Program-made: the position numbers and the translations under genes
Notes under the pieces: model-generated
What the model was told of the DNA's origin: nothing
The model's input: the letters and a program-made list of their open reading frames with translations, nothing else
The model's database searches: none
DNA from: Pararhodobacter oceanensis
GTDB taxonomy: Bacteria; Pseudomonadota; Alphaproteobacteria; Rhodobacterales; Rhodobacteraceae
NCBI RefSeq assembly: GCF_003076755.1
Contig: NZ_QDKM01000001.1
Coordinates: forward strand, 558,001 to 622,000
Direction of reading: 5' to 3'
DNA length: 64,000 bases
Part shown: positions 1-8,192 of the stretch, in pieces
Position numbering within the stretch: position 1 is the stretch's first letter
Layout: each line of letters opens with the position of its first letter

Positions 1-139
1 TCCTGAGGCGCTTTTGCCCGCAAGGGGCGGTCGGCACAGGGTTTATCCGCTTGGCTTTGCGCTGTCCACCAAACAGGCGCAGTTCCGGGGATCGGTGGCG
101 GTTGGACGGGTTTTGAGATGCCACCTATCCGCTGGCTCG

Positions 140-290
140 CACGGGGGAACCCCGGGCCGCGCCCGACCCTCACCCCGGGAGGGCGCTTTGGCGAAATTCG
201 GGGCGGCTCATCCGACATGGATGCTTTGAGGTGCACCGCGTTGTGGCGCCGACACCTGCGCCCACCCAAGGGTCGGGCGCGGCCCTTTGC
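140..290 (+). repeat. Repeat family A, copy 1
   Basis: About 150 bp intergenic repeat, one of nine A copies in the window. It opens with a palindrome of the form CCCGTGGGCACCACGGGCC (here degenerate), followed by CGCGCCCGACCCT, a G/C palindrome ending GGGAGGGCGC, a central part with CATCCGACATGGATGCTTT, and closes with GCGCCCACCCAAGGGTCGGG. The two ends are thus inverted copies of GGGTCGGGCGC. No open frame is shared among copies. It lies beyond the recA terminator. Bases 1-139 hold nothing I recognise. Confidence 0.8.
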
Positions 291-324
291 GCATTGCGCG
301 GGCGAAATTCCTACCGTCTTGCAA

Positions 325-356
325 TAAAAAAGCCGCCCGTTTGCACAACGGGCGGC
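325..356 (-). terminator. Rho-independent terminator of recA
   Basis: Read on the minus strand, a 10 bp G/C-rich stem (GCCGCCCGTT / AACGGGCGGC) with a short loop is followed by TTTTTT. It starts about 30 bp after the recA stop, so it very probably ends the recA transcript. Confidence 0.85.
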
Positions 357-387
357 CTATCTAATCGCGGTGACGCAGGTCTACCCG

Positions 388-1455
388 TCACTCATCCAGC
401 ACTTCACCATCACTGCGGTCGAGATCGAAATCCAGCCCGTTGGCGGCGCGGATCTTGTCTTCGATCTCCAGCGCGATGGTCGGATTGGTTTTCAGGTAAT
501 TCTTCGCGTTTTCACGCCCCTGACCGATTCGCTCATCGCCATAGGAATACCAGGAGCCGGATTTCTCCACGACACCGGCCTTCACGCCGATATCCAAAAG
601 CTCACCGGTTTTCGAGATGCCTTCGCCATACATGATGTCGAATTCGACCTGTTTGAACGGCGGCGCGACCTTGTTTTTCACCACTTTCACGCGGGTGGCG
701 TTGCCGACGATTTCATCGCGGTCCTTGATCGCGCCGATGCGGCGGATGTCCAGACGCACCGAGGAGTAGAATTTCAACGCATTGCCGCCGGTGGTGGTTT
801 CGGGCGAGCCGAACATCACGCCGATCTTCATGCGGATCTGGTTGATGAAAATCACCATCGTGTTCGAGCGCGAGATCGAGCCGGTGAGTTTGCGCATTGC
901 CTGGCTCATCAGACGGGCGTGAACGCCGACGCTGCTGTCACCCATATCGCCCTCAAGCTCGGACTTCGGGGTCAGGGCGGCGACCGAATCGACGACAATC
1001 ACACTGACCGCGCCCGAGCGCACCAATGTATCGACGATTTCGAGCGCCTGTTCACCGGTGTCGGGCTGCGAAATCAGCAGCTCGTCCAGATTCACGCCCA
1101 ATTTCTTGGCGTATTGCGGATCCAGCGCGTGTTCGGCGTCGACAAAGGCGCAGATCCCGCCTTTTTTCTGCTCTTCGGCCAGCACATGCAGGGTCAGCGT
1201 GGTTTTACCCGAGCTTTCCGGCCCGTAAATCTCGATGATGCGGCCTTTCGGCAGCCCACCAATGCCCAGCGCGATATCCAGCCCCAAAGAGCCGGTCGAG
1301 GTGGAGGCGATCTCGGCGACCGGATTATCGGCGCCCAGTTTCATGATCGAGCCTTTGCCAAATTGGCGCTCAATCTGCGCTAGAGCGGAGTCCAGCGCCT
1401 TTTGTTTATCGGCGGCACGTTTATCGGTCATGTCAAGAAGGCTCGCGGTTGCCAT
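388..1455 (-). CDS. recA: Recombinase RecA
   Basis: RecA forms ATP-dependent filaments on single-stranded DNA, drives strand exchange and triggers LexA self-cleavage. The 355-residue product has the family's usual length. It shows the Walker A motif GPESSGKTT, the Walker B segment [10 protein letters not shown], the L2-type stretch with [17 protein letters not shown], and an acidic C-terminus ([12 protein letters not shown]). The ATG at 1455 has AGAGG about 8 nt upstream, and the protein starts with the typical short tail before [10 protein letters not shown]. The gene is monocistronic: it has its own SOS box upstream and a strong terminator downstream. Recognition is unambiguous. Confidence 0.98.
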   Translation of the reverse strand: MATASLLDMTDKRAADKQKALDSALAQIERQFGKGSIMKLGADNPVAEIASTSTGSLGLDIALGIGGLPKGRIIEIYGPESSGKTTLTLHVLAEEQKKGGICAFVDAEHALDPQYAKKLGVNLDELLISQPDTGEQALEIVDTLVRSGAVSVIVVDSVAALTPKSELEGDMGDSSVGVHARLMSQAMRKLTGSISRSNTMVIFINQIRMKIGVMFGSPETTTGGNALKFYSSVRLDIRRIGAIKDRDEIVGNATRVKVVKNKVAPPFKQVEFDIMYGEGISKTGELLDIGVKAGVVEKSGSWYSYGDERIGQGRENAKNYLKTNPTIALEIEDKIRAANGLDFDLDRSDGEVLDE

Positions 1456-1505
1456 AGGGTTGACCTCTTATTTCATAGCCCGCTGCGGGCAGCAATACGG
1501 CGTTT

Positions 1506-1520
1506 GTTCGCCATGTGTTC
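1506..1520 (-). promoter_or_regulatory. LexA-binding SOS box of recA
   Basis: GTTC-GCCATGT-GTTC matches exactly the direct-repeat GTTC-N7-GTTC operator described for alphaproteobacterial LexA. It lies 51 bp upstream of the recA start codon, where it can cover the promoter. LexA repression of recA is inferred from position and established knowledge of the clade. Confidence 0.85.
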
Positions 1521-1690
1521 CAGCCATATATGCGGACAAAGTGAGAACATTACAAGCATTATCTGCAGGATCATGGTGATTGAGCAGGGTTAACAAATCG
1601 TTACGCCCGGTATCCGCGCCAAAATCGCAGCGTGAAACGCGCGCAAAGCCCCGCGAAACCGCCGCCCTATGGCGGATATCTGGGTAAAAA

Positions 1691-1777
1691 TGGTGGCCGC
1701 TGTGGGACTTGAACCCACACGCCCATACGAGCAACGGATTTTAAGTCCGGTCTGTCTACCGATTCCAGCAAGCGGCC
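1691..1777 (-). tRNA. tRNA-Leu(TAA)
   Basis: On the minus strand the 87 nt sequence starts GGCCGCT and ends AGCGGCC-A-CCA, giving a perfect 7 bp acceptor stem with encoded CCA. The anticodon loop CTTAAAA within GGACTTAAAATCC gives anticodon TAA. The T-arm GTGGGTTCAAGTCCCAC is canonical, and the long variable arm (CTCGTATGGGCG region) marks a class II tRNA as expected for leucine. Confidence 0.95.
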
Positions 1778-1959
1778 CCCGCCCCGTCATAGCAGCCGCG
1801 CCGCCGCGCTCAAGCCCTGAAAGTGAATTTCTCCCCGCGCCCTGCCCCGTATCCCTGCGGATTTCGATGACGCGAAGTCACAATTCGCCCAGTTTCGCCA
1901 CCCTCCCTTGACCACGCGCGGCAATTGCCTACCCATTGTCGGCAAAAAGGGAGGCCCGA

Positions 1960-3603
1960 ATGCTTGGTCAAATGATGAGCCAGCCGCTGCTGATTTCCAG
2001 CCTGTTGGTACATGCCGAACGCCACCACGGCGACCGCGAGATCGTCTCGCGCCGTGTCGAAGGCGATATCCACCGCTATACCTACCGCGAACTGGCGTCG
2101 CGGGCGCGCAGGCTGGCCAATGCGCTGGCCGGTCTCGGGCTCTCGGCCTCGCAGCGGGTCGGCACGCTGGCCTGGAACGGCTACCGGCATATGGAGCTTT
2201 ACTACGGCGCCTCGGGTTCGGGGCTGGTGCTGCACACGCTGAACCCGCGTCTGCATCCCGATCAACTGGTCTGGATTGCCGATAACGCGGGCGATCAGGT
2301 GCTGTGTTTCGATCTAACCTTCCTGCCGCTGGTCGAGGCGACGGCCAAGCGGTTCTCGACGATCAAGCATTTCGTGCTAATGGCCGACCGCGATCATATG
2401 CCTGCCGAGACCGGTATTCCGAATCTGCTGTGCTATGAGGATCTGCTCGAGGGTGCCTCGGAGGATTACGACTGGCCGCAGTTCGACGAGAACACCGCGT
2501 CGTCGCTGTGCTACACCTCGGGCACCACCGGCAATCCCAAGGGCGTGCTCTACTCCCACCGCTCGACGGTGCTGCATTCCTACGGCGCGGCGGTGCCCGA
2601 TGCGCTCAACCTCTCGTCGCGCGATGCGGTGCTGCCGGTGGTGCCGATGTTCCATGTCAACGCCTGGGGCATCCCCTATTCCGCCTGTCTGGTTGGCGCG
2701 AAACTGGTGTTTCCGGGGCCGGCGCTCGACGGTAAATCGCTGCATGATCTCTTCGAGGCCGAGGGCGTCACCGTGGCGGCAGGCGTGCCCACGGTCTGGC
2801 AGGGGCTCTTGGCGCATGTCGAGGCCAGTGGTGGCAAATTCACCAGCATGCGGCGCACGGTGATCGGCGGCTCGGCCTGCCCGCCGGCGATGCTGCGCGC
2901 TTTTGAAGAAGACTACGATGTCACCGTGCTGCACGCTTGGGGGATGACCGAGATGAGCCCTCTGGGCACGGTCAGCACCCTCACCGGCACGCAGCTGGAC
3001 CTTTCGCCCGAAGAGATCCTCGCGGTGAAAAACACCCAAGGCCGGGCGATCTACGGCGTTGATATGAAAATCATCGACGAGGCGGGGGCGGAACTGCCAT
3101 GGGACGGCAAAGCCTCGGGCGAGCTGTTGGTCCGCGGGCCGTGGGTGCTCGACAGCTATTACAACCGCGAGGGCGACGGGCCGCTGCGCTTTGACAGCGC
3201 CGGGCTGGGCTGGTTTCCGACCGGTGATGTGGCGACGATCAGCCCCGAGGGGTTCATGCATATCACCGACCGCACCAAGGATGTGATCAAATCCGGTGGC
3301 GAGTGGATCTCCTCGATCGACATCGAGAATATCGCCATGGGCCATCCGGCAATTGCCATGGCCGCCTGTATCGCGATCCCGCATCCGAAATGGGACGAGC
3401 GCCCGCTCTTGGTGGTGATGCTGAAGCCGGGTATGGAGGCCAGCAAGGACGAGATCCTCGGCTATTTCGACGGTAAGGTCGCCAAATGGTGGCTGCCCGA
3501 TGATGTCGCTTTCGTCAGCGATATCCCCCTCGGCGCCACCGGCAAAATGCAGAAGAACAAACTGCGCGAGGATTTCGACGGCTACGAATTGCCCACCGCC
3601 TAG
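1960..3603 (+). CDS. DmdB-like acyl-CoA ligase (AMP-forming)
   Basis: Activates a carboxylic acid with ATP to an acyl-adenylate and transfers it to CoA. The 547-residue protein has the adenylate-forming signature YTSGTTGNPKGV, a WGMTE motif, GWFPTGD, the hinge region TDRTKDVIKSGGEWIS, and a C-terminal GKMQKNKLRE with the catalytic lysine. The start MLGQMMSQPLL and overall motif set closely resemble marine DmdB (methylmercaptopropionate-CoA ligase) and medium/long-chain ligases of Rhodobacteraceae. I chose the ATG at 1960 because GGGAGG sits 5 nt upstream; an upstream TTG at 1936 lacks this. No dmdA, dmdC or dmdD is adjacent, so the substrate (fatty acid or methylmercaptopropionate) is open. 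A family-D hairpin element follows. Confidence 0.85.
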   Translation: MLGQMMSQPLLISSLLVHAERHHGDREIVSRRVEGDIHRYTYRELASRARRLANALAGLGLSASQRVGTLAWNGYRHMELYYGASGSGLVLHTLNPRLHPDQLVWIADNAGDQVLCFDLTFLPLVEATAKRFSTIKHFVLMADRDHMPAETGIPNLLCYEDLLEGASEDYDWPQFDENTASSLCYTSGTTGNPKGVLYSHRSTVLHSYGAAVPDALNLSSRDAVLPVVPMFHVNAWGIPYSACLVGAKLVFPGPALDGKSLHDLFEAEGVTVAAGVPTVWQGLLAHVEASGGKFTSMRRTVIGGSACPPAMLRAFEEDYDVTVLHAWGMTEMSPLGTVSTLTGTQLDLSPEEILAVKNTQGRAIYGVDMKIIDEAGAELPWDGKASGELLVRGPWVLDSYYNREGDGPLRFDSAGLGWFPTGDVATISPEGFMHITDRTKDVIKSGGEWISSIDIENIAMGHPAIAMAACIAIPHPKWDERPLLVVMLKPGMEASKDEILGYFDGKVAKWWLPDDVAFVSDIPLGATGKMQKNKLREDFDGYELPTA

Positions 3604-3711
3604 GGCATGCCGCGCCCGATTGAATTCACCGGTTGGCGTGAACGCATTGGCTTTGCCATAGCTGCCTCACGCCAACCGGCGAACGCTCTAATCTCATTGA
3701 GCGCGACGCGT

Positions 3712-3773
3712 TAACCCCACTTTATGCCCTAAATATCCTCGGGGGTCTCCAAGGGGGTGGAAAACCCCCTTGG
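3712..3773 (+). repeat. Family D 3' element
   Basis: Contains ACTTTATGCCCTAAATATCC, a variant of the D consensus (CATCTTTGTGCxxxAAATATCC), followed by a strong hairpin CCAAGGGGG / CCCCCTTGG. It lies about 110 bp after the acyl-CoA ligase stop, in the same direction. It may end or stabilise that transcript, though it lacks a T-run. Confidence 0.6.
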
Positions 3774-3836
3774 CCGCGTATGGGGCGGGCCCCATGCGGC
3801 GCGCGGGGGCTCGATGCCCCCAAGCGCCGCCCCGCT

Positions 3837-4766
3837 TCACCCCAGCACCGCCATCCACCCCCAAGCCGAAACCACACACATGCAGGTCGCCACCAGCACC
3901 GTCGAGGCCGCCACCCGTTTGGCGCGCCCATACATATTGGCAAAGAGATAGGCGTTGATCCCCGGCGCCATGGCGGCGGTGACCACGGCGGCGCGGAAGG
4001 GGGCGGGCTCGACCGCCAGCAGATGCCCCATGCTCCAGGTGACCAGCGGATGCAGCAAGAGCGAGACCGCCACCGCATAGGCGATCAGGCGAAAATCCCC
4101 CTCGGGCTTATAGCGCCAAAGCACCCCGCCGAGACCAAACAGCGCCGCCGGCAGCCCCGCCTGCGCCAGCAGACCGGCACCGTCCATCACCGCACCGGGC
4201 AGGGTGATCCCGGCCAGATTGACCAGCGCGCCCAGCCCGATACCGATCACCAGAGGGTTGCGGATCAGCGCGTTGGCCACCCGCCCCGAGGTGCGCAAAA
4301 GCCCCGCCCCGCGCGCCCGCACCCCCTCCATCGCCATGATCCCGACCGCATAGCAAAACGGCGCGTGCATGGAGATGATCGCATAGTTAAAGACCAGCGA
4401 GGGCTCGCCGTAGGCGCGCTCCGAAATCGGCAGCCCCAAAAGCACCGAGTTCGAGAACAGGCAGAGGAAACCCACCGCCACCGCATCCTCCCAATCGCGC
4501 CCGAAGAGAAACCGCGTGCCCAGAAGCCCGGCCAGAAACCCGCCCAGCGCGCCGGTGTAGAAACTCAACAACAGCCGCCATTCAAACACCTGCCCCAGAT
4601 CAAGCCGGGTCAGCGCCAGAAACAGCATCACCGGAATCGCAATGCTCTGGGCAAATGTCATCAGCGCTTCGACCGCCGTCTCGCCCATCAGCCCGCGCCA
4701 GGTTGCCGCATAGCCCGCCGCGACAACCAGAAACACCGGCAGGATGACATCGAGAAGCGCTTGCAT
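3837..4766 (-). CDS. AEC family transporter
   Basis: Inner-membrane carrier of the auxin-efflux-carrier (AEC) family, which exports or imports small organic acids or related anions. The 309-residue protein is almost entirely hydrophobic, with about ten predicted membrane spans split by a loop near the middle. It has the N-terminal LPVFLVVAAGYAATWRG, typical of bacterial AEC members, and a conserved NSVLLGLPI segment in the first half. The substrate cannot be read from the sequence. It is the last gene of the minus-strand run, starting 18 nt after the metallo-hydrolase stop, so it is probably co-transcribed with genes from tmk onward. The ATG at 4766 is the only good start. Confidence 0.88.
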   Translation of the reverse strand: MQALLDVILPVFLVVAAGYAATWRGLMGETAVEALMTFAQSIAIPVMLFLALTRLDLGQVFEWRLLLSFYTGALGGFLAGLLGTRFLFGRDWEDAVAVGFLCLFSNSVLLGLPISERAYGEPSLVFNYAIISMHAPFCYAVGIMAMEGVRARGAGLLRTSGRVANALIRNPLVIGIGLGALVNLAGITLPGAVMDGAGLLAQAGLPAALFGLGGVLWRYKPEGDFRLIAYAVAVSLLLHPLVTWSMGHLLAVEPAPFRAAVVTAAMAPGINAYLFANMYGRAKRVAASTVLVATCMCVVSAWGWMAVLG

Positions 4767-4784
4767 ATCAGGGCGCCCCTCGGC

Positions 4785-5582
4785 TCATAGGCCGACCTCG
4801 ATCACCAGCCCGTCATAGGCCGGCGTGATATGATCGGGCGTCTCGGCCTCCAGCGTCGCGTAATCGAGATCGACATGCATATTGGTCAGCACCGCGCGTT
4901 TTGGTGCGGCGCGTTCAATCCATTCCAGCGTCAGCGCCAGATGGGCATGGGTCGGATGCGGTTTGCGGCGCAGCGCATCGACGACGAAGCATTCCAACCC
5001 GTCCAGCATCCGCCAGCTTTCCTCGGGGATACGCACCACATCGGGCAGATAGGCCAACCCGCCGACCCGAAACCCCAGCGCATCCATACTGCCGTGATCG
5101 GCGCGGAACGGATGCAGGGTGATCGGCCCGCCGGCGCCCTCAATGGTAAAGGCGCCATCAATCGTGTGCAGGTCCAAGATCGGCGGATAGGGCGAGCCTG
5201 CGGGCTGCACAAAAGCATAGCCGAACCGCGACAGGAGTGCGTCCTGCGTCGGCCCGTCGGCCCAGACCGGCAGGCGTTTGCGGGTGTTGAACACGATCAT
5301 CCGCAGGTCATCAATCCCGTGGACGTGATCGGCATGGCTATGGGTATAGGCAACCGCATCAAGTTCGCCGACCCCTGCGCCCAAAAGCTGGTCGCGCATA
5401 TCCGGCGAGGTGTCGATCAAGACCCGCGTGGTGCCCTCGGGCCCGTCGCGTTCCAGCAACATCGAGCAGCGCCGCCGCCTATTGCGCGGGTTCGCGGGGT
5501 CACAGGCGCCCCATTCACCGCCCAGCCTTGGCACCCCGCCAGACGAGCCGCAGCCCAGTATCGTGGCCCTGAGCAGCGCCAT
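4785..5582 (-). CDS. PhnP-like MBL-fold metallo-hydrolase
   Basis: A 265-residue metallo-beta-lactamase-fold hydrolase. The HSHADHVHGIDDLR stretch is the HxHxDH zinc motif; further ligand candidates are the Asp/His of RADHGSMDALG and the histidine of TNMHVDLDY near the C-terminus. The N-terminal ILGCGSSGGVPRLG and a cysteine in GACDPANPRNRRRRCS match the PhnP/RNase Z-like branch that cleaves cyclic phosphodiesters. No phn genes are nearby, so a housekeeping nucleotide-hydrolase role is more likely. The ATG at 5582 overlaps the tatD stop by one base (TAATG), which fixes the start by translational coupling; the longer open frame upstream runs inside tatD. TatD followed by this hydrolase is a recurring pair in alphaproteobacteria. 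Confidence 0.87.
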   Translation of the reverse strand: MALLRATILGCGSSGGVPRLGGEWGACDPANPRNRRRRCSMLLERDGPEGTTRVLIDTSPDMRDQLLGAGVGELDAVAYTHSHADHVHGIDDLRMIVFNTRKRLPVWADGPTQDALLSRFGYAFVQPAGSPYPPILDLHTIDGAFTIEGAGGPITLHPFRADHGSMDALGFRVGGLAYLPDVVRIPEESWRMLDGLECFVVDALRRKPHPTHAHLALTLEWIERAAPKRAVLTNMHVDLDYATLEAETPDHITPAYDGLVIEVGL

Positions 5583-6397
5583 TACGTGGCCTGTCCTTGA
5601 TCTGTGATCGTGGCGCTTGCAGCTTTGGTGAACAGCCGGTCGAAATTTTCGCTGGTCTGGCGGGCGAAATCGGGGAATTCCATCTCCCATAGCGGCGCGA
5701 TGGCGCGGGCGGTATGGGCGGTATAGGCGGGCTCATTGCGCCGCCCGCGGTGCGGTGGCGGGGCCAGATAGGGCGCGTCGGTCTCCACGAGGATGCGGTC
5801 TACCGGCGCGGCGGCGAAAATCTCGCGCAGCTCTTTCGAGCGCGGGAAGGCAGCGATCCCTGAGGCGGAGAGGTAAAACCCCAAATCGAGCGCCGCCTGC
5901 GCCAGTTCCGCACTGGAGGAAAAGCAATGCATCACGCAGGAATACGCACCGGCGCGGTGCTCCTCACTCAGAATGCGGGCCATATCCTCATCGGCGGCGC
6001 GGGCGTGGATGATCAGCGGCAAGCCAGTCTGGCGCGCGGCCTCGATATGAATGCGCAGGCTCTCCTGCTGCACCGCCGCGCTCTCGGCGGTGTAATGGTA
6101 ATCCAGCCCGGTCTCGCCAATGCCGACGAATTTCGGATGCTGTGCCAGCGCCACCAATTCCTCGACCGTGGCCATCGGCTCTTCGGCGGCGGACATCGGA
6201 TGGGTGCCCGCGGCATAGAACACCGGCGCATAGGTCTCGGCAATCGCGCGCACGCGGGGCTCGTTTTTCAGCCGCGTGCAGATCGTCACCATCCGCGTGA
6301 CCCCCGCCTCAACGGCGCGGGCGACAATCGCATCGCGCTCCTCGTCGAAATCGGGGAAATCGAGATGCGTGTGGCTGTCGACGATCTGAGGGGTCAT
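5582..6397 (-). CDS. TatD family metal-dependent hydrolase
   Basis: A 271-residue TIM-barrel nuclease/hydrolase of the TatD (YcfH/YchF-type) family. Metal ligands are visible as DSHTHLD at the N-terminus, GETGLDYH, HARAADED, VMHCFSS and ETDAPYLAP near the C-terminus, in the family order. TatD proteins have 3'-5' DNase activity, and this operon-linked version (next to holB and tmk) corresponds to E. coli YcfH, which sits in the same order behind tmk-holB. It begins 27 nt after holB and ends overlapping the metallo-hydrolase. Confidence 0.93.
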   Translation of the reverse strand: MTPQIVDSHTHLDFPDFDEERDAIVARAVEAGVTRMVTICTRLKNEPRVRAIAETYAPVFYAAGTHPMSAAEEPMATVEELVALAQHPKFVGIGETGLDYHYTAESAAVQQESLRIHIEAARQTGLPLIIHARAADEDMARILSEEHRAGAYSCVMHCFSSSAELAQAALDLGFYLSASGIAAFPRSKELREIFAAAPVDRILVETDAPYLAPPPHRGRRNEPAYTAHTARAIAPLWEMEFPDFARQTSENFDRLFTKAASATITDQGQAT

Positions 6398-6424
6398 TCT
6401 GGTGTCCGGCTTGCTGGTCTGCGG

Positions 6425-7537
6425 TCAGCCGAGCGCTTTGGCGGTGGCGGCTTCCAATCGCAGAAACATATCAAGCACCAAAGCAGCGGGGTCAAGGTTG
6501 ACCGCCCGCGCCGCCCGCGCCCTTGCGCCCAATTCCGCCGCCTGTTCGGCCCAGAGCCGTGCGATCTGCGGGGTCGGCGCCAGCCGCGCGATCACCTGCG
6601 CCTCATCGGGCGCGGCCTCGGGCATGGCTTGGCCGGTGGCGCCCGCGCGGGCAATCCGTGACAGCGCCAGATCAAACAGCCGCACCATCAGGTCAAAGCG
6701 CTGTTCGGCGCCGCGTCCGCCCGCGCTTTCGGCGAGTTTGCGCAATTGCGGGCGTGGCAGGCGCGGCAGATGGCCGAGCATGGCGATGATCTCGGCATAA
6801 AGCGCCAGCCCGTCGCCCGAGGTCATGCGGATCGCCTCACCGACCGAGCCCCCCGAAAGCTGCGCCAATGCAACCCCGTCATCGGCCTGCCCCACCGCCT
6901 GCGTGAGCGCGTGGGTCATATCCTCGGCATTCAGCGGCCGCAGGCGCAATTCGCGGCAGCGCGAGCGGATTGTTGGCAGGAGTTTCGAGGGTTGATGCGA
7001 GACCAGCAAGAGCATCGCGCCCGCAGGGGGTTCCTCGAGCAGTTTCAACAGCGCATTGGCGGCGGAGGCGTTCATCTCGTCGGCGGGATCGACAATCACC
7101 ACGCGGCGCCCGCCATCGGTGGCGCTGAGGCCAAAGAACCCACGCAGCTTGCGCACATCATCAACCACAATCTGGCTGCGCAGCTTGCCGGTTTTCTCAT
7201 CGACGCTGCGGCGGATCGGCAGCAATCCGGGGTCGGACCCGGCGGCAATCCGGTGCGCGACGGGGTGATCGGGGGAGATATCCAGCGTCTCGGGCGGGCC
7301 GAACATGCCGCCGCCCGCGCCCTCTTCCTCGGCCAGAAGGAACCGCGCCAGACGCCATGCGAGACTGGCCTTGCCGACGCCGCGCGGGCCGGTGATCAGC
7401 CAGCCGTGATGCATCCGGCCCTGCGCAAAGCTGCGCAGAAACTCCTGCTCGGCGGCGTCTTGGCCAAACAACCGCTGGGTCTCGCGCGGATGCGGGGCAC
7501 CCTCGATGCGGTCGGGCTCTAGGGCGGTGTCAGTCAT
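6425..7537 (-). CDS. holB: DNA polymerase III subunit delta'
   Basis: Clamp-loader subunit that, with delta and tau/gamma, opens and loads the beta clamp. The 370-residue protein has an AAA+ fold with GPRGVGKAS near residue 50, a Walker B-like VVIVDPADEMNASAANALLKLLEEP, and the sensor/SRC-like stretch RSRCRELRLRPL, all typical of delta'. The ATG at 7537 overlaps the end of tmk by 8 nt, which supports this start over one 12 codons upstream. The tmk-holB-tatD order is conserved in many proteobacteria and confirms the assignment. Confidence 0.93.
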   Translation of the reverse strand: MTDTALEPDRIEGAPHPRETQRLFGQDAAEQEFLRSFAQGRMHHGWLITGPRGVGKASLAWRLARFLLAEEEGAGGGMFGPPETLDISPDHPVAHRIAAGSDPGLLPIRRSVDEKTGKLRSQIVVDDVRKLRGFFGLSATDGGRRVVIVDPADEMNASAANALLKLLEEPPAGAMLLLVSHQPSKLLPTIRSRCRELRLRPLNAEDMTHALTQAVGQADDGVALAQLSGGSVGEAIRMTSGDGLALYAEIIAMLGHLPRLPRPQLRKLAESAGGRGAEQRFDLMVRLFDLALSRIARAGATGQAMPEAAPDEAQVIARLAPTPQIARLWAEQAAELGARARAARAVNLDPAALVLDMFLRLEAATAKALG

Positions 7538-8192
7538 GATTTGGCTCGGTATCGCGCTCTGAATCGGTCTCATGCTCGATGATATAGGCCACCGCGCGGT
7601 CCAAGACCTCGGCGGCGATCACCTCGACCGGACGGTCACCGTCGATCACCTGCACGCGGGCGGGGTAATCCACGCTCAGGGCGCGAAACCCCGCGCGTAG
7701 TTTTTGCTGGAACTCGAGGCCCAGAGATTCAAACCTATCCTCGCCCGAGTCGCGTGCGAGGCCACGGGTCAGCGCGGTCTGCGGGTCCATATCAATGACA
7801 AAGGTTAGATCGGGGTCAATACCGATCATCTCGGCGTGCAGCATATCGACCATCTGCCCCAGCGTCGCCCGCGCCACGCCCTGATAGACCCGCGTCGAAT
7901 CGGCGAAACGGTCCGAGATGATCACCTGTCCGGCCGCCAGCGCGGGGCGGATGGTTTTCTCCAGATGATCGCGGCGCGCGGCGGTGAACAGCAGGATTTC
8001 GGTCTCGGGCGACCAGCGCCCCGCGTCGCCTGCGACCAACAGGCGGCGGATTTCCTCGGCGCCGGTCGAGCCGCCGGGTTCGCGGGTCAGTTCGGCGCCC
8101 AACGCCTCGGCCAGAAGCCGCGCTTGGGTGGATTTGCCCGAGCCGTCGATCCCTTCGAAGCTGATGAATGTCCCGCGAGGCCCGGCGCTCAC
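7530..8192 (-). CDS. tmk: Thymidylate kinase
   Basis: Phosphorylates dTMP to dTDP with ATP in the cytoplasm; essential for DNA synthesis. The 220-residue product has the P-loop FEGIDGSGKSTQ (about residues 12-23), the TREPGG motif, and the signature ISDRFADSTRVYQG. It overlaps the upstream carboxypeptidase stop by 4 nt (ATGA) and the downstream holB start by 8 nt, so it is translationally coupled on both sides. Confidence 0.97.
   Translation of the reverse strand: MSAGPRGTFISFEGIDGSGKSTQARLLAEALGAELTREPGGSTGAEEIRRLLVAGDAGRWSPETEILLFTAARRDHLEKTIRPALAAGQVIISDRFADSTRVYQGVARATLGQMVDMLHAEMIGIDPDLTFVIDMDPQTALTRGLARDSGEDRFESLGLEFQQKLRAGFRALSVDYPARVQVIDGDRPVEVIAAEVLDRAVAYIIEHETDSERDTEPNHD

Noticed and set aside
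370-1383. Long plus-strand open frame opposite recA
   Set aside because: It is the antisense shadow of recA, with no family features; G/C-rich third positions keep opposite frames open.
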